64,000 nucleotides of DNA from NCBI GenBank assembly GCA_015183035.1, contig JACZZP010000009.1, positions 1,736,001 through 1,800,000 on the forward strand. The letters run 5' to 3'. Both the position numbers and the translations under genes were made by a program. The stretch comes from Meloidogyne chitwoodi. Its lineage: Eukaryota > Nematoda > Chromadorea > Rhabditida > Meloidogynidae. The notes below the pieces were generated by a model that was given only the letters and a program-made list of their open reading frames with translations, ran no database searches and was not told the DNA's origin. This document shows, one piece after another, positions 47,748 through 59,000 of this stretch. Position 1 is the stretch's first letter. Every line of letters starts with the position of its first letter.

Positions 47748-48541
47748 TCAATTAAGGCAAAGTTTACTTGTAGAATTACATTTATTAATACAATCTGAAC
47801 AAGGTATTCCAATCTCATAAATTCCAAGGGTTATAACATTACCTCTATAATAAAAAATATTTAAATAATATTAATTTTAAAAATAAAAATATTTACGGTG
47901 GATCATAATTACAAACAATATAAGTTTTGTAAGGATTACAATGTCCAATACCACAACCAACTTGATTACTATTCCACCAAGCCATTTGTGACCAATGACC
48001 TATTCCTCTGCTATTTTGTTCTAAACTCATTGGAATAAATGTATTATTCCCTTCTGGTCCCAAAACACCTTTATATAATAATTCTGACCACCAACCATTA
48101 CAAGCATTTTTAAGACCTTCGGCTATTAAATTAATTTAAATTGATTATTATTTTATTTTTATTTTAATTAAAATATTTATTTTTTAATTTATTTTAAAAG
48201 AAAATGTTTATAATATTATTTAATTTACTTTCATTATATTCAGCTGGAAATGCTGAAAAACATTCTCCATAACCATTTTCAGAATGACTATAAGTACATT
48301 TATTTGCCCAATTTTGTGCAATATTTTCTAATTTAATTGAATAATTCATTTGTTTAATATTCTTTCCAAAAGGCATATTTCCCCCAGATTTATTAATACT
48401 TTGTCCTTGAGCTAATTCTGACCGTAATTTATTATGTAATTCAATTATATAATTACGAGATTCAGAATTTAATGTTTTTATTAATTTATATTCAAAAATA
48501 ATTAATAAAATAATTAATAAAAATAAATAATTAATAATCAT
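47748..48541 (-). CDS. CAP/SCP-TAPS secreted protein (venom allergen-like)
   Basis: ATG at 48541-48539, stop at 47750-47748, at least three exons. The signal peptide is MIINYLFLLIILLIIFEY. The CAP domain shows ELHNKLRSELAQG, MPFGKNIKQMNYS..LE..AQNWANKC, CAP1-like GHWSQMAWWNSNQVGCG and CAP2-like YIVCNYDPPGN. A short C-terminal Cys-rich piece (IPCSDCINKCNSTSKLC) follows. The conserved CAP cavity residues (His in HNKLR and GHWSQ) are present. In plant-parasitic nematodes such proteins are secreted and some suppress host defence; that role here is by family only. Confidence 0.9.
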
Positions 48542-48964
48542 TTTATTATTTTTAATTATTAAATTATTTAAATAAATAGAAAGAAAATATTCTTTTTACA
48601 TTTAAATATATATATATTGGTTTAAACTCAAAAGAAAAAATTTTAAAAAACATAAAAATGTTGTTGTGTCAATTGATAAAAATTTATTATAAATTTTTTT
48701 ATAATAAATTTTTTAAACAAAGTTTGAGCAAATAAGAAAAATCATAAAATAATGTTTTTATTTATATAAAAAATAAAATATTTATCAAAAATAAATATTT
48801 TTTAGATATTTAAAATATTTATAATTGTTATTTTTTATATTAAAAAAGTAAAAATATTTAAATATATTTATTACTAATTTTTATTTTTTTTTAATATACG
48901 AAAACTATTTATATCAAAATTATTATTTTTTAAATATAAAAGCAAATCCACGTTTTAATAATTA
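48542..48964. other. Spacer between CAP gene and homeobox gene
   Basis: 423 bp, AT-rich; includes the CAP gene promoter and the homeobox gene 3' end. Nothing else recognised. Confidence 0.5.
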
Positions 48965-49606
48965 TTATTCTTTTTCATAATTATTTTGTATTATTTCATT
49001 AACATTTATTAAATTATTATTATTATTTCTTTTAACTTTCATACGTCTATTTTGAAACCATATTTTTACTTGCTATTTAAAGATTATTTTATTTAATTTA
49101 ATTTTATAAATAATAATTAATAAAATAATTATTTAATAAATTACCGTTTCATTTAAACCTAATTCTCTTGCCAATTGATAACGTTTTGGCCTTGAAAGAT
49201 ATTTATGTTGAGAAAATGATTTTTCCATTTCTGTTAATTGTTGTGATGTAAATGTTGTACGTGGTCGTCTAATTCCTTTTTGCCAATTCAATACTTTTTA
49301 ATTAATTAATTAAATTATATTTAAATAATAATGTTTACATGTAAATGTTAATAATTGTTCCCAATAAATTGGTAATGAATTATTTAATAAATTAATATTA
49401 TTTAATTGTTGTTGTTCAATTAAATTATTATTATTATTTATTTGTTGTTGTTTTGTTGAAATAAAAGAATTAATTAATTTATTATTATTTAAAATATTAT
49501 TTTTATTTAATTCTTCATTTGTTTTATTAATTAAAGTTGAATTTTCTTTTAATGATGATTTTTCTATATAATTATCACTTAATAAACTTTTAATTGTTTT
49601 AAACAT
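48965..49606 (-). CDS. Homeodomain transcription factor, MNX/HB9-like
   Basis: Three exons, ATG at 49606-49604 and stop at 48967-48965. The N-terminal 90 residues are Asn/Gln-rich. The homeodomain reads [37 protein letters not shown] and [23 protein letters not shown] with TSQQL is close to the MNX/HB9 (C. elegans ceh-12) class. The usual WKR after the recognition helix is VKR, and the helix 2 residues (ARELGL) differ from MNX (ATSLML), so EMX or a related ANTP-class member cannot be excluded. The intron before QVKIW is at the conserved position 44/45 used by many ANTP-class homeoboxes. Confidence 0.85.
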
Positions 49607-50095
49607 TCTATAAAATATTGTTTAATATATGTAAATAATAAATATTTTATTTTTTATTTCCTTACCGTATTTTCTCTCTTTTTTAAAAAATATTTATTTT
49701 TAAATGGCACATGAAAAGTATTAGATAAATAAAAAATACCCAATAAGCTTTTCACTTAAATAAAAATAAAAAAATATAATTAATCCATCAAAAGCTGTCA
49801 GCATTGAATCACAAAATAAAAGCACCGACAAATAAATATTTAATAAATTTGTATAAAAAACAAAATGCCAAAATTAACGAAAAATCCCTTAGGATTTTTA
49901 TATTAATATTTTTGTTATTTTTCTCTAAAAAAGTATTAAATAAATAAATATTTTATTTTTTAATAAAAATATTAATAAAAAGAAAAATAAATTTTAATAC
50001 TTTAAAATTAATAGGATTTTTTAAAAATTAAAATAATTTATTTTAGGAAAGATGAAAGTTTTTCATAGAAAAAATTGTTGTGAATTATCAACTAA
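49607..50095. other. Upstream region of the homeobox gene
   Basis: 489 bp, AT-rich; presumed promoter of the homeobox gene. No motif singled out. Confidence 0.5.
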
Positions 50096-50516
50096 TTATT
50101 TATTTTCTTCATTTGTTTTTCCAGTTAATAAATTCAAAAAGCCATTTTCACAACATTTTGTTTGGCAACATCTAATTCCTACACAACAACTAAATAAATA
50201 ATAATAATAAATTATTTTTTAATTAAAGTAAATTTAGTATAAAATAAAAAAATATTTATTTCAATTATTTATATCTTAATTTTAATTGTCTCATTTTATT
50301 ACCATTATAAAATTAAATATGAATAAATTATTATTTATTTATTATTATTATTAAAAAAACTAACTAAGGTTCATTTGTATGAATATTATGACAACAAAAA
50401 TGATCACAATCTTTGCATGTAATTTTGTCCTTATTTTTATCCAAAATTTCAGAATTTACCAAAATATTAATAAAAATAAATATAAAAATAATTTTTAAAA
50501 TAATTTTTCCGTTCAT
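50096..50516 (-). CDS. Small secreted cysteine-rich peptide
   Basis: Two exons, ATG at 50516-50514 and stop at 50098-50096. They join in phase across an intron of about 190 bp. The signal peptide is MNGKIILKIIFIFIFINILV. The mature part has ten Cys in the pattern C-x2-C-x3-CC, then CC-x4-CC-x3-CC, and an uncharged-to-Lys-rich tail. The CC doublets resemble disulfide-rich secreted peptides of parasitic nematodes. No family recognised, so role and target are unknown. Confidence 0.6.
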
Positions 50517-52101
50517 TTTATTAATTGGAAAAATCGTTAAAAATAAATTTTAATATTTTTATTCTAAAAAATATTAAAATTATTTTAACAAGGTTGGTGG
50601 AAATATTAATAATAAAATACCTAATACCAAAATAATTAGAATTCTAATACAATTATTTAATAATTAAATTTTTAATTTTTAAAGATATTTTATATTTTTT
50701 ATCTATTATTTAATCAGAATATATTTTTAAAGGATTTAAACTTTTAAGAATTAAAAATTATTAAATTTATTAAGATTTATAATTAAATAATCTTTGGCAC
50801 TTTTTTAATATCCTTAAATGTTTTTATGTCAATAAAAATAAAATAAAATGAAAATTTTTTTGATATTTTCCATTTTATAAATATTATTTAAATTTAAAAA
50901 TTGAGTAAATAAATAATAAATAAAATTAAACTATAACTTTTTTTTAATAATTTTTTAAAAATTTATTTAATTAGCTTTTATTTTTTCCAAATTTAGATTT
51001 TTGGAGTAAAATATGGAAAAAATTTATGTTCAAAATATTTTTCTAAATTAAATTAAAGAAATCTTTGCTCTTAATTTTTAAAAATATTATTTTTAATTTA
51101 GTAAATTTTATTATTTTTATTAATTAATTAATTAAATAAAAAGTATAATTAAATGAAAAAATATATAAATACTAAAAATACTTAAATTTCAATTAAAAAT
51201 AATTAATAATTTTATTAAATATTAATTTAAAATTAAATAAAAATAACTTTTATAATAAATTATAATATAATTAATATTTTTAATTTTATTATTATATTTA
51301 AATATTTTTATAAAATTATTTTTAATTCTTTTAATTTTAACAATTTTGTACAAAAACAAATAAAAATAATCAAAGTACAAAAATAATACTACATATTTAT
51401 TTACAAATAAAAATAGAAGGCATCCTTTACGCAATTATTTTTCATTTTTTAACAAAAATTTAATCCTTTTTTTTAAATTTTTTGGAAATAAAAGAAAAGT
51501 TAATTTTTATGAATTTAAAACTTTTAAATAAAAATACTTATAAAATAATAAAACAAAATTAATTATTTTATTTAAAATAAATAAAAAATAATTAAAGATT
51601 TCTTTAAAAATTATTTTTATATATTAATAAAAGAATAATTTTTAACCAATTTTTATTAAAAAATAATTTATTTATTATTATTTTTATTTATTTAAAAAAG
51701 TCCAAAAAATAAATCAAAAAATAATTTAAATAAAATAAAACTTGTCTTCTTTTTTAATTTTAAATAAATACAATTTAATTTAAAAACAAGTTTTATTATC
51801 TATTTTTAAAACATGTTGTATTAAATAAATAAATAAAATAAATGTACGTTCAATTATATAATAAATATTAAAAAAAAAAAGAAGTTCTTTTTCTTTCTTT
51901 TTTTTTAATTTATTTTTATTTTTGTACATAAAATATTTTTCTATATAAATTGTACTGCGCAGCTTTTTTATTCATTTTACGTTTATAAATATACCTTAAA
52001 ATAGCTCCTTTTTTTGTTTCTTTTTGGATTTTATTTTTATAATTTTTAGAAAAGAATTGATTTTTTTTAAAATATTTTTTAATTTTTACTCTCTCAGATT
52101 A
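50517..52101. other. AT-rich spacer with no gene
   Basis: About 1.6 kb of A/T tracts. A 70-codon ORF at 51222-51434 is compositionally random. An acceptor-like CTCTCAG at 52091-52097 lies 4 nt before the Kunitz gene ATG. Confidence 0.5.
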
Positions 52102-53020
52102 ATGAATAAATTAATTAATTTATTTATTTCTTTTTTTATTTTATTTAATAAACAAATTAATTCTTCTAATAATAAAAATATTTGTGGATTAGGTAAAAAA
52201 TTAAAAAAAATAATTAATTTTATTTTAAAAAAATAATTAGTTAGAGATAGAGGAAATAGTGAATGTGGAGAAATATCTCAAAAAAGATTTTATTTTGATT
52301 TAAATACAAAAAGATGTCAACCTTTTCTTTATTTAGGTAATTTAATTAATTAAAATAAATAAATAATTTTTTAAAAAAAAGGTTGTGAAGGAAATGAAAA
52401 TAAATTTAATTCATTAAATGATTGTAAATCTATTTGTTCTGATTATGAACCAAATGAAGGGAATTCTGAACATGGTGGAGGTCATGGAATGGCTTTACCT
52501 GTTCGTAAGTGTTATTTTATTATTAATAAAATAATTTAGTTAATTTTTAATTATTTTTATTAATTTTATAGCTAAATGTGAAGGTAATGTCCGAGCAGCA
52601 GTTGACTCTGAAGCAAAGGTAATTTCTTGTCCAACAGAGCAATGCCCAAATAATTATGAATGTAATGAAAATAAATGTTGTCCAACAAATAAAAGTAATA
52701 TAATTAATTAATTAATTTAAATATTATTTTAAATTTAAGAAATTGTTTGTAATGTAGAATATGACACAGGTCGTTATGCCTTTCAAGGATCACATACTCC
52801 AGTAAATATATTATTAAATAATAATAATATATTTAATATTATATATTTTAAGAGATTCTTTTATAAAAAAGAAGTAAATAATTGTCTTCTTTTTACTTAT
52901 TATGGAGCATTGGGAAATGCAAATAATTTTGAGTAATTTAATTAATTAATTTTTAATTTAATTAATTTAAATATTTTTTAAAGGACATATAATGATTGTA
53001 TTAAATATTGCAAAGAATAA
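52102..53020 (+). CDS. Secreted protein with two Kunitz-type domains and a middle Cys-rich module
   Basis: ATG at 52102, stop at 53018-53020, several short exons. The signal peptide is MNKLINLFISFFILFN. Domain 1 keeps all six Kunitz cysteines (ICGLVRD, SECGEISQ, RFYFDLNTKRCQPF, LGCEG, DCKSIC), but the residue after Cys2 (P1) is Gly rather than Lys or Arg. A Cys-rich module (CEGNVRA..CPTEQCPNNYECNENKCCP) follows. Domain 2 (CNVEYDTGRYAFQ, RFFYKK, FTYYGALGNANNF, DCIKYC) lacks both cysteines of the C14-C38 disulfide that braces the inhibitory loop. Typical Kunitz proteins inhibit serine proteases; this one may have lost that activity. An acceptor-like CTCTCAG 4 nt before the ATG suggests SL trans-splicing. 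Confidence 0.82.
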
Positions 53021-53208
53021 AAATAAAAAGAATAAGAATTATTTTTTAATATTTAAATTAACAATTAAATTAACTGAGCTTTTAAATGCTAATAAAATTA
53101 TTATTTTTTTAATTAAAAAAGAGAGAATATTAATTAAAAATAATTAAATTAAATTTTCAACTATGTATATATTTTTTAAAATAATTTTTAATAATTTTCT
53201 ACTAACTA

Positions 53209-54153
53209 TTAATCCCAATTTTGGAAATTTTGCATTCTTTTTAGAATTTCACTTGTTCTTGTCAAAACTAAATTTAAAAAAATATAATTTTTTAATATTT
53301 AAAAAAACCTTTCTCAGCTTCAATTAAAATATTTAAAATATTATTTGATTTTTCATCTTTTTTAATTGATAAAATATCCAAAAAAGCTATATATGAATTT
53401 GAAAATATTATTTTTTTCTTATTTTTTAATTTTTCTTCAATATTATCAGAATATTTATTAATTCCTAAAATTTTCCATAAAATTTTTTTAAATTTATTTA
53501 ATTCAGAATATATTGAAAAATAATTTTTTAAATTTTTTTGATCATTTTTTAATAGATCTAAACATTTTAAAATATTTTCAATTTGAGAAATTGAAGGTTC
53601 AAAATTAATTAAATTATAGCTTTCATTAAGAGCAAAAATAAGATCAGCAGCACGGTGAATATTTTTTGAAAGAATTTTTTTATCAAGAGATTTAATAATA
53701 TTAATTATTAAAATTAAATCATTTTCCTTTTTTTAAAAAAAAATTAAAAATAATTATTTAAATTTAATTTACCAATTCTTTATTTAAATTATTATTTAAA
53801 TATTCTCCATTAATTTTTTGAATATTATTTCCATTAATAAAATGATTTTTTTTATTTTCTTTAATTTTTTCTTCAAATAATTTAATAATTTCATTTTTAA
53901 TTATTATTTCATTATTTTCTTCTATTTTTTCAATTTCTTCAATTTTACTATTTAAATTAACTTTAATATTTGGTAATAATATTTTATTATAATTTAATTT
54001 AAATTTAATAATACATTTATTTAATAATAAATTATTATTATTTAAATTAAATAATTTATTATTATTTATATATTGTATTGAATTAATTTGATTTATAGGA
54101 GAAGAATTAATAAAATTAATTAAAATAATAATTAAAATTAAATAATTGGTCAT
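53209..54153 (-). CDS. Secreted orphan protein, charged and helical
   Basis: Three exons, ATG at 54153-54151 and stop at 53211-53209, in phase. The signal peptide is MTNYLILIIILINFINS. Mostly Asn/Ile/Lys/Glu helices follow, with few aromatic residues and two cysteines. The C-terminal half contains NIHRAADLIFALNESYNLI and SQIENILKCLDLL, which look like a folded helical domain. No family recognised; a nematode-specific secreted protein is the best description. Confidence 0.55.
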
Positions 54154-54547
54154 TTTTTAAATAAATATAAATTAATTTAATTTAATTTTTAAACAAAATT
54201 TTAATTTATTTTATATTAAGGATATTCCCCTTTTAAAGTCTATAAATTTTGTTTTTTTAATATTTTAAATTATGATAAATGCACTTTAAAAGGTTATTAA
54301 GAAATATATTTTTTGGCTTTTTAATTAAAAAAAAAATAATATAATTTAAAAGTTAATATTACTCTAATAAATATCTTTGACAAATTTAATTATGTCTTTG
54401 ACAATTTAATTAAATGATAGGTATTTCCCCTTTATTTAATTAATAATGATTATTTATTTATTTATTTTTAATTAAAATAAATTAAAAAAGTACAATCACA
54501 TGAATTGTCTTTAAATGACCAAAGACTTTTAATTTATTTTAAAATAA
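54154..54547. other. AT-rich upstream region
   Basis: 394 bp without a recognised feature; likely promoter of the orphan gene at 53209-54153. Confidence 0.5.
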
Positions 54548-54589
54548 CTAGCGAAGTTGATTGCCCTTCGGGCAACCAACTTCGTTAGC
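54548..54589. repeat. 42-bp hairpin with a GAA/TTC loop
   Basis: CTAGCGAAGTTGATTGCCC (54548-54566) pairs with GGGCAACCAACTTCGTTAGC (54570-54589) around TTC, with only two mismatches. On the minus strand the loop is GAA closed by C-G. It marks the left edge of a more GC-rich stretch reaching about 54960. Confidence 0.85.
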
Positions 54590-55356
54590 AAAAATAAACA
54601 AAAAAACGAAATAACCAGATTAACCAGATCATTAAAGTCATTATACTACAAAATAAACATTTCAAAAGAACAAAACAAAAACCTGAATAAACAAACTTTT
54701 GTAACAAAATAATTGGTCCAAACATTCTTAACCAAAACACAGACATTGCTATAAAATTAGATAAAAGAACTAACACCAACGAAGATATAAAAATAAATAA
54801 TATAACAGGTCGCTCTTCCACCATCCCTGACCTCCCTTACCACCATAAAAACACCGCGGCGTAACATCAGCCACTACCACAGCACTCCGACCACCACCAC
54901 TAAAGAATGATGAGTAAATAAGCGGTTTATTTAGTATCCAACTGTCAAAACTACTATAAAAAATACATTTTCACTTCTCTCAATCATTTGTCTATAAAAA
55001 CGAGGACAAACATAATGACAAACTATTCTCAATTATATAATTAGATTAATTATTAATAAATTAATTTACATAAAAAAATTAAATAAATTAATTAATATAT
55101 TAGGATATTATTTAAATAATAAAATTAATATTATTTTAATATTTTAAAAATGATTATAAATATTGTTTTTTAGTAAAAATTAAATAATTATAAAATATTT
55201 TATTATACATATAATATTTTTAAAATAAAAATATTTATAATTGTTTTATTCTTCAAATTATATTTTTTTCTTTAAATTTTATTTAAAATATTCTTTTTAA
55301 AATTAATAAAAGAGAATTAATTATTTAAATCCAGAAAGAACAAATGCCTTAAAATA
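54590..55356. other. Spacer; GC-richer patch 54590-54960 of unknown origin
   Basis: The first 370 bp are richer in C and A, with CCACCAC clusters near 54840-54900, than the surrounding DNA. A 79-codon, very hydrophobic minus-strand ORF lies at 54585-54824. It has no domain and is more likely part of an unclassified repeat than a gene. The rest is AT-rich. Confidence 0.45.
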
Positions 55357-56075
55357 TTAAATTAAGTTTAAAATAAATATTAATTTTACATTGCAAAGGT
55401 CAGTATCACAACAATTTAATGAATATTTAACTTTTCCAGAAACTTTAATTCCAGATGTTAAAGTTCTACTAGCTGACATTCCATGAGTTTCACCATCTGT
55501 TTTCTTTTTTTAAAAATAAATATAATCATTATAAAAATAAAAAATAAAATTTACTTCACAATTATATGTTTCACTTTCAAATCCTTGACGAAGTCTTGCC
55601 TTTTTAATATTATTATTCCATAAACTTTCACAAGAATGTAAAAGAAAATTTTCAGTAACATTTAATGTACTAATTTCTGTATATGTAACACAATAATTAT
55701 CCTTTTAAAAATTTAAAAAATATTTTATTTTTTTTTAAATAAATAAAATTAATTATAGAACAAACTCATTTGACAAAGGAATTGAATATTGAGAGTTTGG
55801 AAAAATAAATCCGAAAAAATAAATAAAATAAAACTTAAATATTTAGCTTTAAAAAAATGTTCTAAAATATTTAATTATTTTTTAAAATTATTATTTTTTG
55901 CCTCTTTTTCACATTCTGTATCTGCCATTTGAGAAAGAATTTTTTTATTAGATAATTCAGTAATATCTGTGGATAATTCATTGCTAATTAATGCCATTTT
56001 ACATTTAAGAGTAAAAGAATAAAAAATTAAAAAATTAAAAATAATTAATATTTTAATTAAATAATAATAATACAT
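55357..56075 (-). CDS. Secreted ET/Ly6-like cysteine-rich protein
   Basis: ATG at 56075-56073 with a signal-peptide-like start (MYYYYLIKILIIFNFLIFYS) and CKMALISNE. Downstream exons (about 55708-55562 and 55503-55357) encode DNYCVTYTEI..LHSCESLW, then GMSASRTL..YSLNCCDTDLCN. The CCDTDLCN end is typical of nematode ET-module and Ly6-type secreted proteins. The junction between the first exon and the rest could not be resolved in phase, so the gene model is provisional and two adjacent genes are possible. Confidence 0.5.
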
Positions 56076-59000
56076 TATTAGGTATTTATTTAATATATCT
56101 TTTAAATAATTAAATAATTTTTATTTATTTTTAAAATTAAAATAAAAGTTTTAAAAAATAATAAAAATATAAACAAGTTTTATTTTTAAAATATAAGAAC
56201 CTTTTTCTATTAAATTAATTGATTTTTTTTTAATTTATTTTTATTACTATTAATTTAAAATATTTTTTATTTTACTTTTTTTTAATTATTAATTATAATA
56301 AATAAAATATATTTTTTGTTAATTTTTAAATAAATTAATATATTTATTTTTTATAATTAAATAATTATTAAAATATTAATTAAAAGAAGATAACAAAAAA
56401 TATTTTAATAATAATAATAATTTTTTTATAAAATTGGTTATTAATATAAAAAATATATTTAATAAATTAAAAATATATTTGAATTAAAGACCAATTAAAT
56501 TTTAATTTAATTTTTAAATTAATTTTATTTAAATAATCCAATGTTTATTAAATAAAATTAAAAGACTATTATTTATTTTTAAAATATATATTTAAAAATA
56601 ATTAAAAATATTTTTTAATATATTTTTACAATTCTTTTTCGAAGTAATAAATAATTCTTTAGTCTATTTATGGAAAAAAAGAATTTTTTTTTTAAACTTT
56701 TTCATCTGTTGTTCGAGTAAAAGTACTTTTTAGCGTTTAAAAATAAGATAAGGCTAAAAATAATTGTTTAGGGAAAGTAAAATAAAAAATAAATTTTTTT
56801 AATTATTATTTTTAATTTCTAATAAATTTATAAATAATTTTAAAAAAAAGATTATTTTTCTTTTAATTTAAAAATTTATTTATTAATAATTTTAAATTAA
56901 TTTAATTTTTTATTTTGTCATTTTTAAATTTTAATTATTTTTTTTTAAATTTATTTAAATAAAAATTATAGGTGTTCAATATTTTATTTTTGTCTTTTTT
57001 TTTAATAATTTTTTTAATTTTCTAATATTTCAAAGAAAAACAATTTAACTAATTGTCTTTTTTTGGAAAGAAAATATTTTTAGTTAATTGCATGCTAGAG
57101 CTATTTATTCTATTTTTAAATATTTCTTTTTTTAATTTAAATAAATAAATATAAAATGAAATTTAAGCAGAATTTTTTAAAAAATTATTTTGTAAAATTG
57201 GTGTGGTCTAAATAATTATTTTAATTATATATATTTTAATTTTGGATAAAAAATTAATTTACTAAGTAAATATATCCTTTTTTAGATTATTATTATTATT
57301 AATATATTTTTATTTAATTGCTTATTTTTTTTAATTTAATTTTTATTTATTTAAATCATTTTGACATTGAAAATAAATAAATCTTTTTTTTTGTTTATTC
57401 ATTGCTTTAAATAAATATAGGTATAGGTAGTTTTGTTTATTTATTTATTTAAATAATGTGTTGTGTAATTTATTTATTTTTAAATTTAAATTTACTTTCT
57501 AAAATTTATAAATTAAAAATATAAATATTAAAAAATAAATTAATTAAAAATATAATTTAAATAATTTATTTTACTTATTTTATTTTTATTTATTTATTAA
57601 AAAACAATTAGCAATTATTAAACAATTTTTTTTTTGAAAATTAATATCTTTAATAAATTCTAATATATATAACTTCCTTTTTCTCTATTTTTTAATTTTT
57701 ATTTCCTAAAATTTACACAAATATTTGTTTTAAAATTTTTTTAATGTTTAAGGATTTTCTCTTTACTCTAAGAAATTGCGTGAGATAATGAACTAAAATA
57801 AATAAATAAATAAATATAGACAGTGATAAATAGACTAAAATAAATAAATATATTTATTTATTTATTAAATATATCATTTTTCTTATAATTTAATTTAGTT
57901 ATTAAAATATTAAATTTCAATTTTTAAATTCTTCATTTAAAAATTAAATTTAAAATATTTATAAATTATTTTTATATATTAATAATAACATAACAGCTGT
58001 GTTTTGAAATAATATCTTAGAATATATTTAGTAATTAATAACATAAAATTATTATTTTAATTTTAAATATTTAATAAATAAAAAAATAATATTTATTTAA
58101 ATATTTTATTTTTAAATTATTCTTAAGGGTATATTTTAAATAAAAAAAAGAATATTTATTTTTATTTATTTAAATCTATCCATTAAATAATGATTTATTT
58201 TTTGTTTAGTTTTGGTTATTTTTTATTTATTTGTTTTATAACTGTTGAATTTATACACATTTTTTTTAATTTTTAAAATAAAATATTTTTTATTAAAAAA
58301 ATATTTATAGTCATTTTATAAATATTTATGATGAATTATAAAAAAAAATATTTTTATTTTTATACTTCAATAAATTCAAAGTAAAATACTAACTTTTAGT
58401 AAGTTTTACCTTTTTAAAATTTTATGCCTTAATAAACATATTTATTAATTTTATTTTTATTAAAATATTTAAATAATCAAAAATTAATTATCTTTTAATT
58501 ATTTATTTTAATATTTTTTGACAAATATATATTTTATAATATTTAATTATAATAATATTGTGTACACCCACTCACTCATCTTCTCATATTATTTTAAAAA
58601 AACCAAAGATAAAAAGTTACTCCTTTTACTACTTTAATAATACTTTCTTAGAAAATTCGATTTTTTTTCTTTTTTTTTGGTTATATTTATAACATTTGGC
58701 TATTCTTTTTTTGTTCATTATTATATACTTACTTTTTAGCTTTTCTTTTTTTAAGAAAATGTTCTAATTTTTTTCTTGTTTTTCCCTTGTGTAATCAAAT
58801 TGCGTAGAAAAAAAACTAACTAGCTAATGAAGAAGATATTTATTATAAAAAATAAACGAATAATAGAAAAGAATGATGGAAAGTAAATATTTTTAATATA
58901 AAAAATATTAAAAAAAATCTTTTATTGAAATGAGATTTTTATTAATTTATATTTAATTTTTGAATAAGATAAGAAGAAAATTAAATTAATTAATGATATT

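Noticed and set aside
54585..54824. 79-codon very hydrophobic minus-strand ORF as a membrane protein gene
   Set aside because: No signal for transcription or splicing and no family; overlaps the hairpin-led GC-richer patch, so a repeat is more likely.
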